From: Agapanthus africanus
Taxonomy: Eukaryota; Streptophyta; Magnoliopsida; Asparagales; Amaryllidaceae
DNA: 64,000 nucleotides
Assembly: GCA_030015575.1 (NCBI GenBank)
Contig: JASDDO010000006.1
Location: forward strand, 206,837,632 to 206,901,631
Direction: 5' to 3'
The notes under the pieces are model-generated. The model searched no databases. It saw only the letters and a program-made list of their open reading frames with translations, and was not told where the DNA came from. Below are positions 9,714 through 20,346 of this stretch, in pieces (the first letter of the stretch is position 1; every line of letters begins with the position of its first letter). Position numbers and translations under genes: made by a program.

Positions 9714-11922
9714 TGTAAGTGCACGGCGGCGCTCCGGCCGTCAGTCCGACGGCCAAATGCGGAAGCGGTGATAAACTTTAATTTTGCGGACTTTGCAAAC
9801 CGGCACCACCGCGCACTAAACCCCGGATCGTGCCATTAAACTAGTCTAAGCTATCTAGAGAGGGGGTAGAGAAGTATACCATACGATCCGAGTCCTCCGG
9901 TCTTCATCTCCACTCCGATCTCCTCGCGGGATCTCCGTCCGTCTCCTCCTCGTCGGAAAGGGCACCACGAAGCCGGGTACTTTTACGGGCTCCCACCTCA
10001 ATACCGAGGCAACTCGCGCATGAAGCCGGCTACTCGACATGCTCAAGATATGCTGTAGGGAGTGTAATGTAGAATGTATGTCTCACTTTGGGGTTGGTTG
10101 CCATTTGAAGAGGATGGAGGAAACAAAGATAAGAAAAATGGTGCTTGCATTTTTCTTGGCATGGAATGAGATCAAGAATGAAAACCTCTCTCAAAGATGA
10201 AGCTCTCTCTTCTTCTCTTTTCTTCTTCTCACTTCTCTAAAATGAAAAAACCTATCATACTTAGAAAATGGTGGAGGAAAACATTATGAAGCATGAAGGG
10301 AGGTGATGGTAGTAAAAGGTGGAGGGTAACCATATCCAAAGCATAATCATCACTAAACTCAAATCAAACCTCACTTCATTTCTAATCCTTTCTTATCACA
10401 ATGAATGCAAGAAAAGCAAAGATGCTTTCATAATTAATCCTTATGCAAATAAATCCTCCACAAAGTGTAATTTGCAAAACTGCAAATTACCCCCTCCATC
10501 GGAAAAGTCCGGCCGGGAAAGAACAAAGGAAAACCGGCCGGAACGGAAAGCAAAATGGCAACTCTAGAAAACTGGTCCCGTAATAAATTACAGGAAAAAC
10601 CCCCATACTGTGCATACACACCCGCATCTGTATTCCGTCCGGATACAAATGCAAAGAGACAATATCTACACTGTACTATACTAGGATCGGCTTAAACCAA
10701 AGCCGGCTAGTAAAATCCGTTCGATCCTGATTCGTGCAATACCGCACGTATCTGATCGAACCTTGCCATATAACCATACGGCCACTAGTACAAACCGTCT
10801 GATCCTGATGCGTGCAATACCGCACGTATCTGATCCGACCCTGCCATATCTCCATACGGCCTCTACAGCGTTTCGCCCGAAACTTGAGTAACTGAAAGTG
10901 TGGTGGACTCTAAAGACTCGTCAATACTATGGCTGTGGATTTAACCACTAGCACGTCAGAGGTATAAGCCAATACGTGACGGGCCACCAGCTATTGACCA
11001 AAAGGGACGTCGATGAGAAAGCTCACCCCGACACCCAACTGAGCCTGTCAGTGACAATATCCGTACAGTCCGGTCCGTTCGTCTATGAGCATCGCATGGC
11101 GGGCCTAGGGGGGCGATACAAGTCGTGTCGGAGTGTAGCCCAGAACACCCTGAGATACTACTGGAATACCTACCAGTAAATCTCCTGCCTTGGCCAAGGT
11201 CTTTGTGTAATGGCTCTCCTAGACACAGCGCGACCTCACCCCCAATACCGGGAGAGACGAACCCCTGAAGATCCGCTCACTGCCTCCATGTGGCTCGGGA
11301 CTGTACCCAACTAAAACCTGTTTGCACGACTCCTTTGAGCCGTGGTAGGGTAGTAATCAAAGCACAGTGGGAACTCACACGAGACAAATGATGATCCCCA
11401 GGTCGATGAACTAACCTGTACACATGTCACTAGGGAACTGCTATCTGACGTCAGGTATAAGACCAACTAGCATGTTCCCGGCGAGTCCTGTCCGGTGTAC
11501 TCATAACCCAATGAGCACCTGTATACATCTTAGGTGAACCAACTGACACCAGTGGCTTGTGAGACCGGCCACCGCCCCTCGTCGGGGTCTCGACTGTATA
11601 CACTAGTCTACTCTGGAGTATCGATGCCCTGTCTCGAAACTCCTACGACTAGGGACCTTTTAAGGATGTGCTTATAGACTACCAGCTCCCACGTATATGA
11701 TCGCCCTCATACTGCCGGTAGTCAAGCAAGAATCCTAGGGGCTCTATCAACGTGCAATAGCGACCTATCAGGTCACCTAAAGCAGTACACGATGACAAAG
11801 GTAAACCAGATAGCAAACTATCATCTCGAGTAAGACTGTCGTCCCGGGATAGGTCCTCCCTCAATCATTGCAATCACGTGCCTGTGATCCAATAATTGAC
11901 TCTGAGGGCACTATCTCCAACA
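9714..11922 (-). repeat. Copia-2 3' LTR (left on the plus strand, 2209 bp)
   Basis: In element orientation it begins TGTTGGAGATAGTGCC and ends CCGTGCACTTACA. It nearly matches 17610-19842 but lacks about 25 bp near 11109, exactly where the other LTR and the related copia LTRs have a GGGG...CCCC hairpin. Confidence 0.93.
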
Positions 11923-11933
11923 ATCTCCCACTT
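11923..11933 (-). other. Copia-2 polypurine tract
   Basis: On the minus strand AAGTGGGAGAT directly precedes the 3' LTR, the usual primer for plus-strand synthesis. The same tract precedes the 3' LTRs of Copia-1 and Copia-4. Confidence 0.88.
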
Positions 11934-11989
11934 GCACTCAGGGCTAATTATTGCAATGTCGCATACTCACAGCCCGTGTGATACCGAAC

Positions 11990-14900
11990 ACCCAACTCCT
12001 CTACTAGTCAGTCTCACAAGGCTCGTTTGCGAAACTATTGCGTTCGAGGAATAGCCTCAGTGAGTGGATCCGCTCTGATGTTTCTTTCTATGTCTCTCCA
12101 TATCTCAAGTTCGCGGAGAAAACTATCTCCCGAAATGAGCAATACCTGTCTTAGAGTGTCTGGATGTCTGATGGGACCTAGCTCATAAATGAACTCAAAT
12201 CCAAACTTCTTAGACTGTATCGTCAACTGAACTTAATCAGTATCCTGCGCCATGCCACCCTCAGTATTCCCTTGGACCATCTGTCCAAAACACTGCCGCT
12301 CATCAGAGGGATAACTATAACTCTGACAACCTCCTTGTCGTCCATGTCACCTTGGAAGCCTGGAATGATAACTGTCTCTCGAATGAGGCTGTCGTTATCA
12401 TATCCCTAGAACATCCACTTATGTTCTAAAACCGCTTCCGACTGTTTCTCCAGGATTGGATCAATATCAACTTATTGCATGTAGTGCAAGAACAACATCG
12501 GGTGTGGTACTTGACCTCTCATGATTGACTCAATTGCCTAAGCAAGTGATCTGTCAATCATGCATATCCCTCTCCCCTTTAGTCTGTAAGACACCTTTAG
12601 AGAGGGTGACTCCATTACCTGCAGGTACACTACCGTGCCAGGAGTCGTCCATTCTAAATACCCTTAGAATGCTGTCTAAGTACCCTGATTGGGAAACCAC
12701 CCAAATCTAGATCTAAAACCATAGATCTAGTAACCAGTATGTCTGATATAATGTCCAAGTCCTTTGTGGAGAAAACACTGTGTGACGACCAAAGTATAAC
12801 CGATCGTAGTAAAGGAATATCACTTCCTACTACCTTCTCAACAGATCCATCCCCTATTCTGATGACGCCAAACCTATGACTGTCACGTCAGAAATAAATG
12901 ATCTATCTCCGCTACATTTGCTTTAGTCTATAAACAGACATAAGCTCCCTGTCCACCAATGCTTCCGCTGCTCCCACTGACTACGACAACCCTCTGGCAG
13001 AGTCATATAGACGTACACTTCTAAAACTAGTTTAGAACGACGCTATACTCATCCTCCTGCCGGGTCTCGCAACCTGGAACAACAGCAATGGCAATTGTGG
13101 GTAAACCAGAACTTCCCTGTCACCGTCCTTGAGGCTACCGGAGTACCTCTCGGGTGCCTGAAGTTACCCACCTTATCTGCGGAGTGGCCAATGGAATGTC
13201 AAATCAGATTGAATCTTTAGGTTCCTTATCAAATTTTCAGTAATCGTTTGCGGTTCTGGAATCACTTCCAGTTCTACCATACTCCCACTGCTGATTTTGA
13301 AAAAATCTAATTCTTTTAAAATTGTGGCGAGTGAAGAATAATATTTCTATTGATCTCCCAGATGGTAGAAAGTCAACCCTCGTCATAGCCTGGGTCAACC
13401 CACAAACGGCCATTACAGAAACGTGCCTTGAGTTATCCAGAGTCTGGTTTTAATCATAAGCCGGACAACTCCCCGTACCTTAACAATGTTAAGATATGAA
13501 CTGTACTATATCCAATATAGAACCAGAGGCACTGATTTAATTTAACCAGATTCAAATCATGCAGCTGTCTCCAGTGCATGTCAACTAAATGGAGAGAGGC
13601 CGATCAGCGTTACTCAACTTAGGAATGCTTCCAATTATGAGTAACCTGAAAGAGAAGTAATTTCTCTTTATCATTACTATCAACTGAATACCATGCACAA
13701 GTATCTACATCTTCGATCACTTTGAAGAATCCCGATACTTGCAACACCTGGTTCTCTACTTTATTCAAATACCTATAACTTCTCAAAATTCAGACCCTGT
13801 GTTTCCACGAAACACTTGTCTAAAAACTAGAGAAGTCATAAGTAAACCGAATATAGTACGAGAACCAACCCCTCTGTCCTGATGGACCCTGGACAATATA
13901 CAATACTCTGTATAAGTCCCTTGAGTCAGATAACTCATTCACTGTGTGTCGTAGGTTGAAAACTGTACTTATGGTTAAGAAGAATTACACCGCTGTTCAA
14001 TGCTCCTTACCTAACCATCCACTGATATAGGTAAATGTCATCGACATAATATCAAAAGGTATATCTCACTCTATGAAAATAGACGTACAGATATATCAAT
14101 TTGAAATTGGTGCACAACAGCGGATATTCAAAACCAAATATTTGCCGACCGGCAAACAACCCAGGTGGCATCCTCAAATATCACCAATTACAACGAATCC
14201 CGATATAATGAGGATGATCACCCAATTCCCAATAACTTACTCCCACTCATCATCTGTAAAACCATACAGATGTGAGAATCATACCTGGTAAATACATACC
14301 CTGGAGTAAGTGTCTAATCGGAAAATCAGTTTTCTTTTAACAGTACACAGCTGAACTGAAACATTGAAATGTTTCGATGGGGTATCCTGGTATTCCTAGT
14401 AATGCCTCTACCATTATCCAGATTCACAACTATAACCGTATAATTCTTTGCCACCTCTCCAAATCCCTTTATATGTCTCTAGTCATTTCCTTCTGTACAC
14501 CCTTTTAGGCCAAATGGTTTTCTTCCTTCCCTACCGTTCGGCACCAGCCTATGGTTTGGAAGAAGACTATCCAAAAAGCATAAAGGGTGTACTGTCCTAA
14601 TCCTAGGAGCACTCGCAACGCGAGAGAAGGTGAAGATAAAAGACACCTGAATGTACTTTATTCCTATTTCTCCTGAACCAGGATCCATCCCCGAACTGGA
14701 ACAAGTTCCTTTCGAGTTCGTATATAACCATACGATGGATTATCCAATAAAATGGGATCTTCGTAGTGATACGGAGTGTCCTGGAGAAATACAAAGGTGA
14801 TTTAGGATAGGCGAAGAAATACTTGGTTTGGTCGTGAATAGCAGTCGCAATTTACTTTGCCCTCTTACTAATCCCTTGCTTTGTCTTAACTTAATACCTT

Positions 14901-15313
14901 CTGTACACCGTTTAGGCTAACTGGTTTTCTTCATTCCCTACCGGTCGGCACCAGCCTATGGTTTGGAAGAAGACTATCCAATTTGCATAATAGGTGTACT
15001 ACTCCTAAACTAAGGAGTACTCGTAACCTGAGAGAGGGTGAAAAGAAAAGACAACTGAATAATCCTATCCGTTTTCTCCAGAACCAGAAACCATCCTCGA
15101 AGTCCTTCGAGTTCGTATATAACCATACGATGGTTTTGTCCAATGGAAGTGGACGGTCGTAGTAATACGGGGTGTCCCGGAGAAAAGGGTAAAAGTAGGA
15201 GTGGCAACGAGGTTTGCAACTCTGACAATCCAAAAGCCAGTGTTAAGAAGGTTCGGTCAACTTGGTCTCTGAGTCGTAGTCTTAGGGTCGGGTCAATGGT
15301 CGCTGCCAGAGAG
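11990..15313 (-). pseudogene. pol: Copia-2 pol remnant
   Basis: Minus-strand decayed pol, reading from 15313 down to about 11990. Landmarks are the end of RNase H (residues ADPLTEAIP, about 12035-12080), an RT segment resembling VYMTLPEG (about 12970-13025, matching Copia-4 near 41860-41890), and integrase-like sequence near 13740-13800. No frame stays open beyond about 110 codons. The stretch 14489-15190 lies between leader and protease and is internally duplicated. No gag domain or CCHC knuckle is recognisable. The element could not have supplied its own enzymes. Confidence 0.75.
14489..15190 (-). repeat. Copia-2 internal tandem duplication (two diverged copies, ~400-bp offset)
   Basis: 14489-14797 and 14897-15190 share many long matches in the same order, including CAGCCTATGGTTTGGAAGAA and GAGTTCGTATATAACCATAC. 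The copies differ by small indels and many substitutions, so the duplication is older than this insertion. It lies just downstream of the leader, where gag would be expected. Confidence 0.8.
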
Positions 15314-15317
15314 AGAG

Positions 15318-15352
15318 AAAAGAAACACTCAGCGTGCACTCTAACCTAGATC
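15318..15352 (-). promoter_or_regulatory. Copia-2 splice-acceptor-like pyrimidine tract
   Basis: On the minus strand a run of about 20 C/T bases is followed by GGCAGCGACC. It aligns with the CTCTCTCTCCAG-GTAGCGACC just before the pol start in Copia-4 (39758-39787). Conservation in two differently decayed elements suggests a functional site such as a splice acceptor; this is inferred. Confidence 0.45.
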
Positions 15353-15600
15353 AGAATGGTTATCACTTTTTCTAATCAGGAAACCTCCCACTGTACCTCA
15401 AATTCTCCTTCAAACCTGAAAGAAGAATTAGTCGGGGTCACCCGAGGAGTAAACCAACTCATCAGTGGGAATCGGGATCCAACTATCATCGCATGATAAC
15501 GTGACGGAATCCGCTCACGCTATCACACTCCAGAAGGTATGCGCATATCTGGCAAGTTTCAGTTCTTTTGAAACTCCCGATGTGATTTCTGCCCCATGCT

Positions 15601-15812
15601 CTTATGACCTTGGCGTGAGGTCAAAATATCATAAGTCACATGTCAAGTTCTACCCGTCATTATCCAGGTTAATTTGAATCCACCCGTACATACCCTTGAC
15701 GTAGGCCAAAATAGTAGTACGACTGTCCCAAACCAACGCATCTATCTATGCAACAGATAAATACCCGGCAGCTACCAATCACTATGCCTTGGCGTGAGGT
15801 CAAAATACATAG
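15601..15812 (-). other. Copia-2 leader: three consecutive hairpins
   Basis: Arms on the plus strand: CTTATGA (15601-15607) with TCATAAG (15629-15635); CGTAC (15685-15689) with GTACG (15717-15721); CTATG (15782-15786) with CATAG (15808-15812). In element orientation the first and last share a loop like TATTTTGACCTCACGCCAAG. All three align in order with the Copia-4 hairpins at 39138-39350, whose arms differ but still pair. Confidence 0.65.
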
Positions 15813-15929
15813 CTTGAATACTACCGAATATTTAACTGAAATGACGGAGGGCTACGAATGGTCTCTGGCGAAAACCTTTAACGTAATGAACTTGATCTCG
15901 TTGAAGGAACGGATAGCTTTTTAGAAAAT

Positions 15930-16197
15930 ATAGTGACGAAAACCTTTACTAAAGAGGTCACTCCCGGTGAAGGGATCTTGGCTCTTTCCCCGTAGAATGG
16001 GGTGCAGGATATTCCAAATGAATACCACGGTGCAAAGCAAAAGTAATCGGCTATAGTGAAATTAATGCCATGACGCAAACTTCTGTCTAAGGGGTCACTT
16101 CCGGTGAAGGGATCTCGGCCCTTGCCTCATCGACTGAGGAGCAGGATATTCCAAATGAATACCACGACGCAAAACAAAAGTGAACGTCCTTGCAATA
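15930..16197 (-). repeat. Copia-2 leader tandem repeat (~146-bp period, two copies)
   Basis: Two copies, about 15930-16050 and 16076-16197, each containing a GGTCACT..CCGGTGAAGGGATC core and AGGATATTCCAAATGAATAC. Copia-4 has the homologous pair at 38763-39005 with almost the same period, so the duplication predates the split of the two families or is maintained in both. Confidence 0.78.
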
Positions 16198-17595
16198 ACA
16201 GCTTTTTGGAAAAGTGTTCCAACAACATCAGATTAGGTTTGTTTAACTTGCATTGATCCGAATCAACGCAGTCCCATCAATTGATCACACCAATAAAGAA
16301 CGAAAATATACTGACGTACGTATATGCCATCCGCATTCGCCACTGGGTCCCGTCATCACCCGTTAGGTTAGCTTACTAACGACAGAGCGGGGACTGGACT
16401 AGCGCGGATGAAAAACATATACAACATCTACTAATATATATACCAATATATTATATTTCGCTCAAGGCGTGAAAGAAATGCAACATCACAGAAAATGTAC
16501 ATCATCACAGAAACAATACAGATATCTGGGATCCCCGGGTTTCACAGAGCCACTACTGAAACCCGACGTTCCCCTGGTCGTGTGGATAGCCTGTGCAATG
16601 AAATCCTAGACCCCTACGGGCGCGGCAAGTTACCCGCCAAAACCTGAAGCGAGGCAGCCCCCTTCAGCGCCGTGAATGGACCACCCAGCACTTCACGGAA
16701 TCCGGTAACTTGGGTACCCCTCCTGGGTCAACCTGTACCCCCTACGAGTGCGGCGAACAGCCCGCCAATCCCAGAGTGAAGCCCCCTCCGCCTCAATGCC
16801 ATGAGATGCGGGCTTGTTGCCCTCTAGAACCCGGCCATCCGTGCACCCCACCGCGGGGTAATCCTAGTACAGAAAGTAAAATATACATGCACCGGGTACA
16901 TCGACCGCAACCAGGTCGTGCCCCAAAAGAATAATACAAACAGGTAGTGACGGCAGTCCACATGTCGGACGCTCGCCCCGCAATATCAAATGTACATAAT
17001 ACCACCACAACTGTACTAGCATTGCATCCAGGCTATCCCCCACGACCGATCCGCAACATCACAGCATAAACATAGAACATCAACATGAAAGTCACGTTCG
17101 CAAATCCGTCTAACCGGGCTATAGCAGTTAGACCGGATTTACCGATCGAGTGACATTCACGGTCGCAGATATAATGTAAATACTGTGAACAATGTGTTTA
17201 AAATATCCGATCGATCAAAAATTAACAAGTGGGCCCTCAATCAAAACTGTAGCACTCACAGAAATCCTGGGCCCAATTTTAATATTCCAAAACCCATATT
17301 TTAAGCCCAGAAGGCCTCTGAAAAAAATTGGTGAAGTGATGTGAATAGTGCGCGGCGGAAGGGCCGCGGGAATGGGGTTTTCGCGGCGCTTCCGCCCTCC
17401 CACTGTGGAGTTACTTCGTCAAATTTTTACAGAACTCTTAGATTTTCCAGTACATCAATATTTTACAACCTGAAAAATTTTTCGAGACCAAAAATTTTCA
17501 ACAGAAACTGATTCGAACTAAAATGCAGTTTTGGAACATTCGATCGATCGAAACAGAAAAACACATTACACCAAGCTAGACTATGTTAATGGCGA
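16198..17595 (-). other. Copia-2 5' leader, non-coding
   Basis: No protein-coding signal seen. A conserved block at about 16325-16420 is shared with Copia-3 (26930-27020) and Copia-4 (38540-38622). It contains a hairpin CGTTAG (16361-16366) with CTAACG (16376-16381). The rest shows no clear repeats beyond AT-rich stretches near 16430-16460. Confidence 0.6.
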
Positions 17596-17608
17596 GGCTC
17601 TGATACCA
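17596..17608 (-). other. Copia-2 primer binding site
   Basis: Minus-strand TGGTATCAGAGCC, one base from the LTR; matches the 3' end of initiator Met tRNA. Confidence 0.93.
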
Positions 17609-17609
17609 C

Positions 17610-19842
17610 TGTAAGTGCACGGCGGCGCCCCGGCCGTCAGTCCGACGGCCAAATGCGGAAGCGGTGATAAACTTTAATTTTGCGGACTTTGCAAACCGGC
17701 ACCACCGCGCACTAAACCCCGGATCGTGCCATTAAACTAGTCTAAGCTATCTAGAGAGGGGGTAGAGAAGTATACCATACGATCCGAGTCCTCCGGTCTT
17801 CATCTCCACTCCGATCTCCTCGCGGGATCTCCGTCCGTCTCCTCCTCGTCGGAAAGGGCACCACGAAGCCGGGTACTTTTACGGGCTCCCACCTCAATAC
17901 CGAGGCAACTCGCGCATGAAGCCGGCTACTCGACATGCTCAAGATATGCTGTAGGGAGTGTAATGTAGAATGTATGTCTCACTTTGGGGTTGGTTGCCAT
18001 TTGAAGAGGATGGAGGAAACAAAGATAAGAAAAATGGTGCTTGCATTTTTCTTGGCATGGAATGAGATCAAGAATGAAAACCTCTCTCAAAGATGAAGCT
18101 CTCTCTTCTTCTTTTTTCTTCTTCTCACTTCTCTAAAATGAAAAAACCTATCATACTTAGAAAATGGTGGAGGAAAAGATTATGAAGCATGAAGGGAGGT
18201 GATGGTAGTAAAAGGTGGAGGGTAACCATATCCAAAGCATAATCATCACTAAACTCAAATCAAACCTCACTTCATTTCTAATCCTTTCTTATCACAATGA
18301 ATGCAAGAAAAGCAAAGATGCTTTCATAATTAATCCTTATGCAAATAAATCCTCCACAAAGTGTAATTTGCAAAACTGCAAATTACCCCCTCCATCGGAA
18401 AAGTCCGGCCGGGAAAGAACAAAGGAAAACCGGCCGGAACGGAAAGCAAAATGGCAACTCTAGAAAACTGGTCCCGTAATAAATTACAGGAAAAACCCCC
18501 ATACTGTGCATACACACCCGCATCTGTATTCCGTCCGGATACAAATGCAAAGAGACAATATCTACACTGTACTATACTAGGATCGGCTTAAACCAAAGCC
18601 GGCTAGTAAAATCCGTTCGATCCTGATTCGTGCAATACCGCACGTATCTGATCGAACCTTGCCATATAACCATACGGCCACTAGTACAAACCGTCTGATC
18701 CTGATGCGTGCAATACCGCACGTATCTGATCCGACCCTGCCATATCTCCATACGGCCTCTACAGCGTTTCGCCCGAAACTTGAGTAACTGAAAGTGTGGT
18801 GGACTCTAAAGACTCGTCAATACTATGGCTGTGGATTTAACCACTAGCATGTCAGAGGTATAAGCCAATACGTGACGGGCCACCAGCTATTGACCAAAAG
18901 GGACGTCGATGAGAAAGCTCACCCCGACACCCAACTGAGCCTGTCAGTGACAATATCCGTACAGTCCGGTCCGTTCGTCTATGAGCATCGCATGGCGGGC
19001 CTAGGGGGTTGGTAAAAGTCAGACCCCCAAAAGCGGTACAAGTCGTGTCGGAGTGTAGCCCAGAACACCCTGAGATACTACTGGAATACCTACCAGTAAA
19101 TCTCCTGCCTTGGCCAAGGTCTTTATGTAATGGCTCTCCTAGACACAGCGCGACCTCACCCCCAATACCGGGAGAGACGAACCCCTGAAGATCCGCTCAC
19201 TGCCTCCATGTGGCTCGGGACTGTACCCAACTAAAACCTGTTTGCACGACTCCTTTGAGCCGTGGTAGGGTAGTAATCAAAGCACAGTGGGAACTCACAC
19301 GAGACAAATGACGATCCCCAGGTCGATGAACTAACCTGTACACATGTCACCAGGGAACTGCTATCTGACGTCAGGTATAAGACCAACTAGCATGTTCCCG
19401 GCGAGTCCTGTCCGGTGTACTCATAACCCAATGAGCACCTGTATACATCTTAGGTGAACCAACTGACACCAGTGGCTTGTGAGACCGGCCACCGCCCCTC
19501 GTCGGGGTCTCGACTGTATACACTAGTCTACTCTGGAGTATCGATGCCCTGTCTCGAAACTCCTACGACTAGGGACCTTTTAAGGATGTGCTTATAGACT
19601 ACCAGCTCCCACGTATATGATCGCCCTCATACTGCCGGTAGTCAAGCAAGAATCCTAGGGGCTCTATCAACGTGCAATAGCGACCTATCAGGTCACCTAA
19701 AGCAGTACACGATGACAAAGGTAAACCAGATAGCAAACTATCATCTCGAGTAAGACTGTCGTCCCGGGATAGGTCCTCCCTCAATCATTGCAATCACGTG
19801 CCTGTGATCCAATAATTGACTCTGAGGGCACTATCTCCAACA
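17610..19842 (-). repeat. Copia-2 5' LTR (right on the plus strand, 2233 bp)
   Basis: Near-identical to 9714-11922. It retains a hairpin GGGGG (19004-19008) with CCCCC (19024-19028) that the other copy has lost. Transcription of Copia-2 would start here and run leftwards, antisense to Gypsy-A pol. Confidence 0.93.
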
Positions 19843-20325
19843 GACAGGCGCCGTCGCAGATTAGAGTTCGCAGTTGGCGACCATGTTTTTCTGAAAGTCT
19901 CACCGATGAAGGGCGTGATGCGTTTTGGGCGAAAGGGGAAGCTTAGCCCTAGATTCGTAGGTCCCTTCGAGATCCTCGAGCGTGTCGGCGCTGTTGCATA
20001 TCGTTTGGCTCTTCCACCCAGCTTTCCCGATGTTCACCCCGTATTCCATGTTTCGATGCTCCGCAAGTACCTTCACGACCCTTCGCATGCGATTCAGCAC
20101 CCGACAGTCCAGCTAGAGCGCGACCTTTCTTTTGCAGAGCAGCCGGTGGCCATCTTGGATCGGCAGGTGAAGAAGTTGAGGTCGAATATTATACCAACCG
20201 TCAAGGTCCTTTGGCGTAGCCCGAGCAGCGAGGAGGTTACCTGGGAGACCGAGGGCGAGATGAGGAAGAAATATCCACATCTCTTTGAAGGTACGCGTAG
20301 TTATATTCTTAAATTCGGGGACTGA
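19843..20325 (+). pseudogene. pol: Gypsy-A pol part 4: integrase C terminus and chromodomain-like tail
   Basis: Resumes the frame broken at 9713 and stays open to the natural stop at 20323-20325. It contains the integrase C-terminal GPF/Y-type segment (RFVGPFEILERVG, about 19951-19990), the VFHVSMLRKY segment near 20043-20073, and a C-terminal chromodomain-like region (VKVLWRS...WETEGEMRKKYPHLF, about 20200-20290). Chromodomains of this type are thought to steer chromoviruses into heterochromatin, which fits finding them in a nest of repeats. On its own the segment lacks the catalytic core. Confidence 0.88.
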
Positions 20326-20333
20326 ATTTCTTT

Positions 20334-20346
20334 AAGGGGGGAAGAT
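20334..20346 (+). other. Gypsy-A polypurine tract
   Basis: AAGGGGGGAAGAT abuts the 3' LTR; expected primer for plus-strand synthesis. Gypsy-C has the nearly identical AGGGGGAAGAT at 49481-49491. Confidence 0.9.

Larger units (their letters stand above)
9714..19842 (-). mobile_element. Copia-2: full-length but defective Ty1/copia element, minus strand
   Basis: LTRs at 9714-11922 and 17610-19842 start TG and end CA on either strand. Orientation is fixed by the primer site next to the right LTR (GGCTCTGATACCA on the plus strand) and the purine tract next to the left LTR. The 5.7 kb interior holds only decayed pol and a long structured leader, with no open frame above about 110 codons. By eye the LTRs differ by about eight single bases and one short indel, so insertion was recent compared with the decay of its genes. 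Confidence 0.92.
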
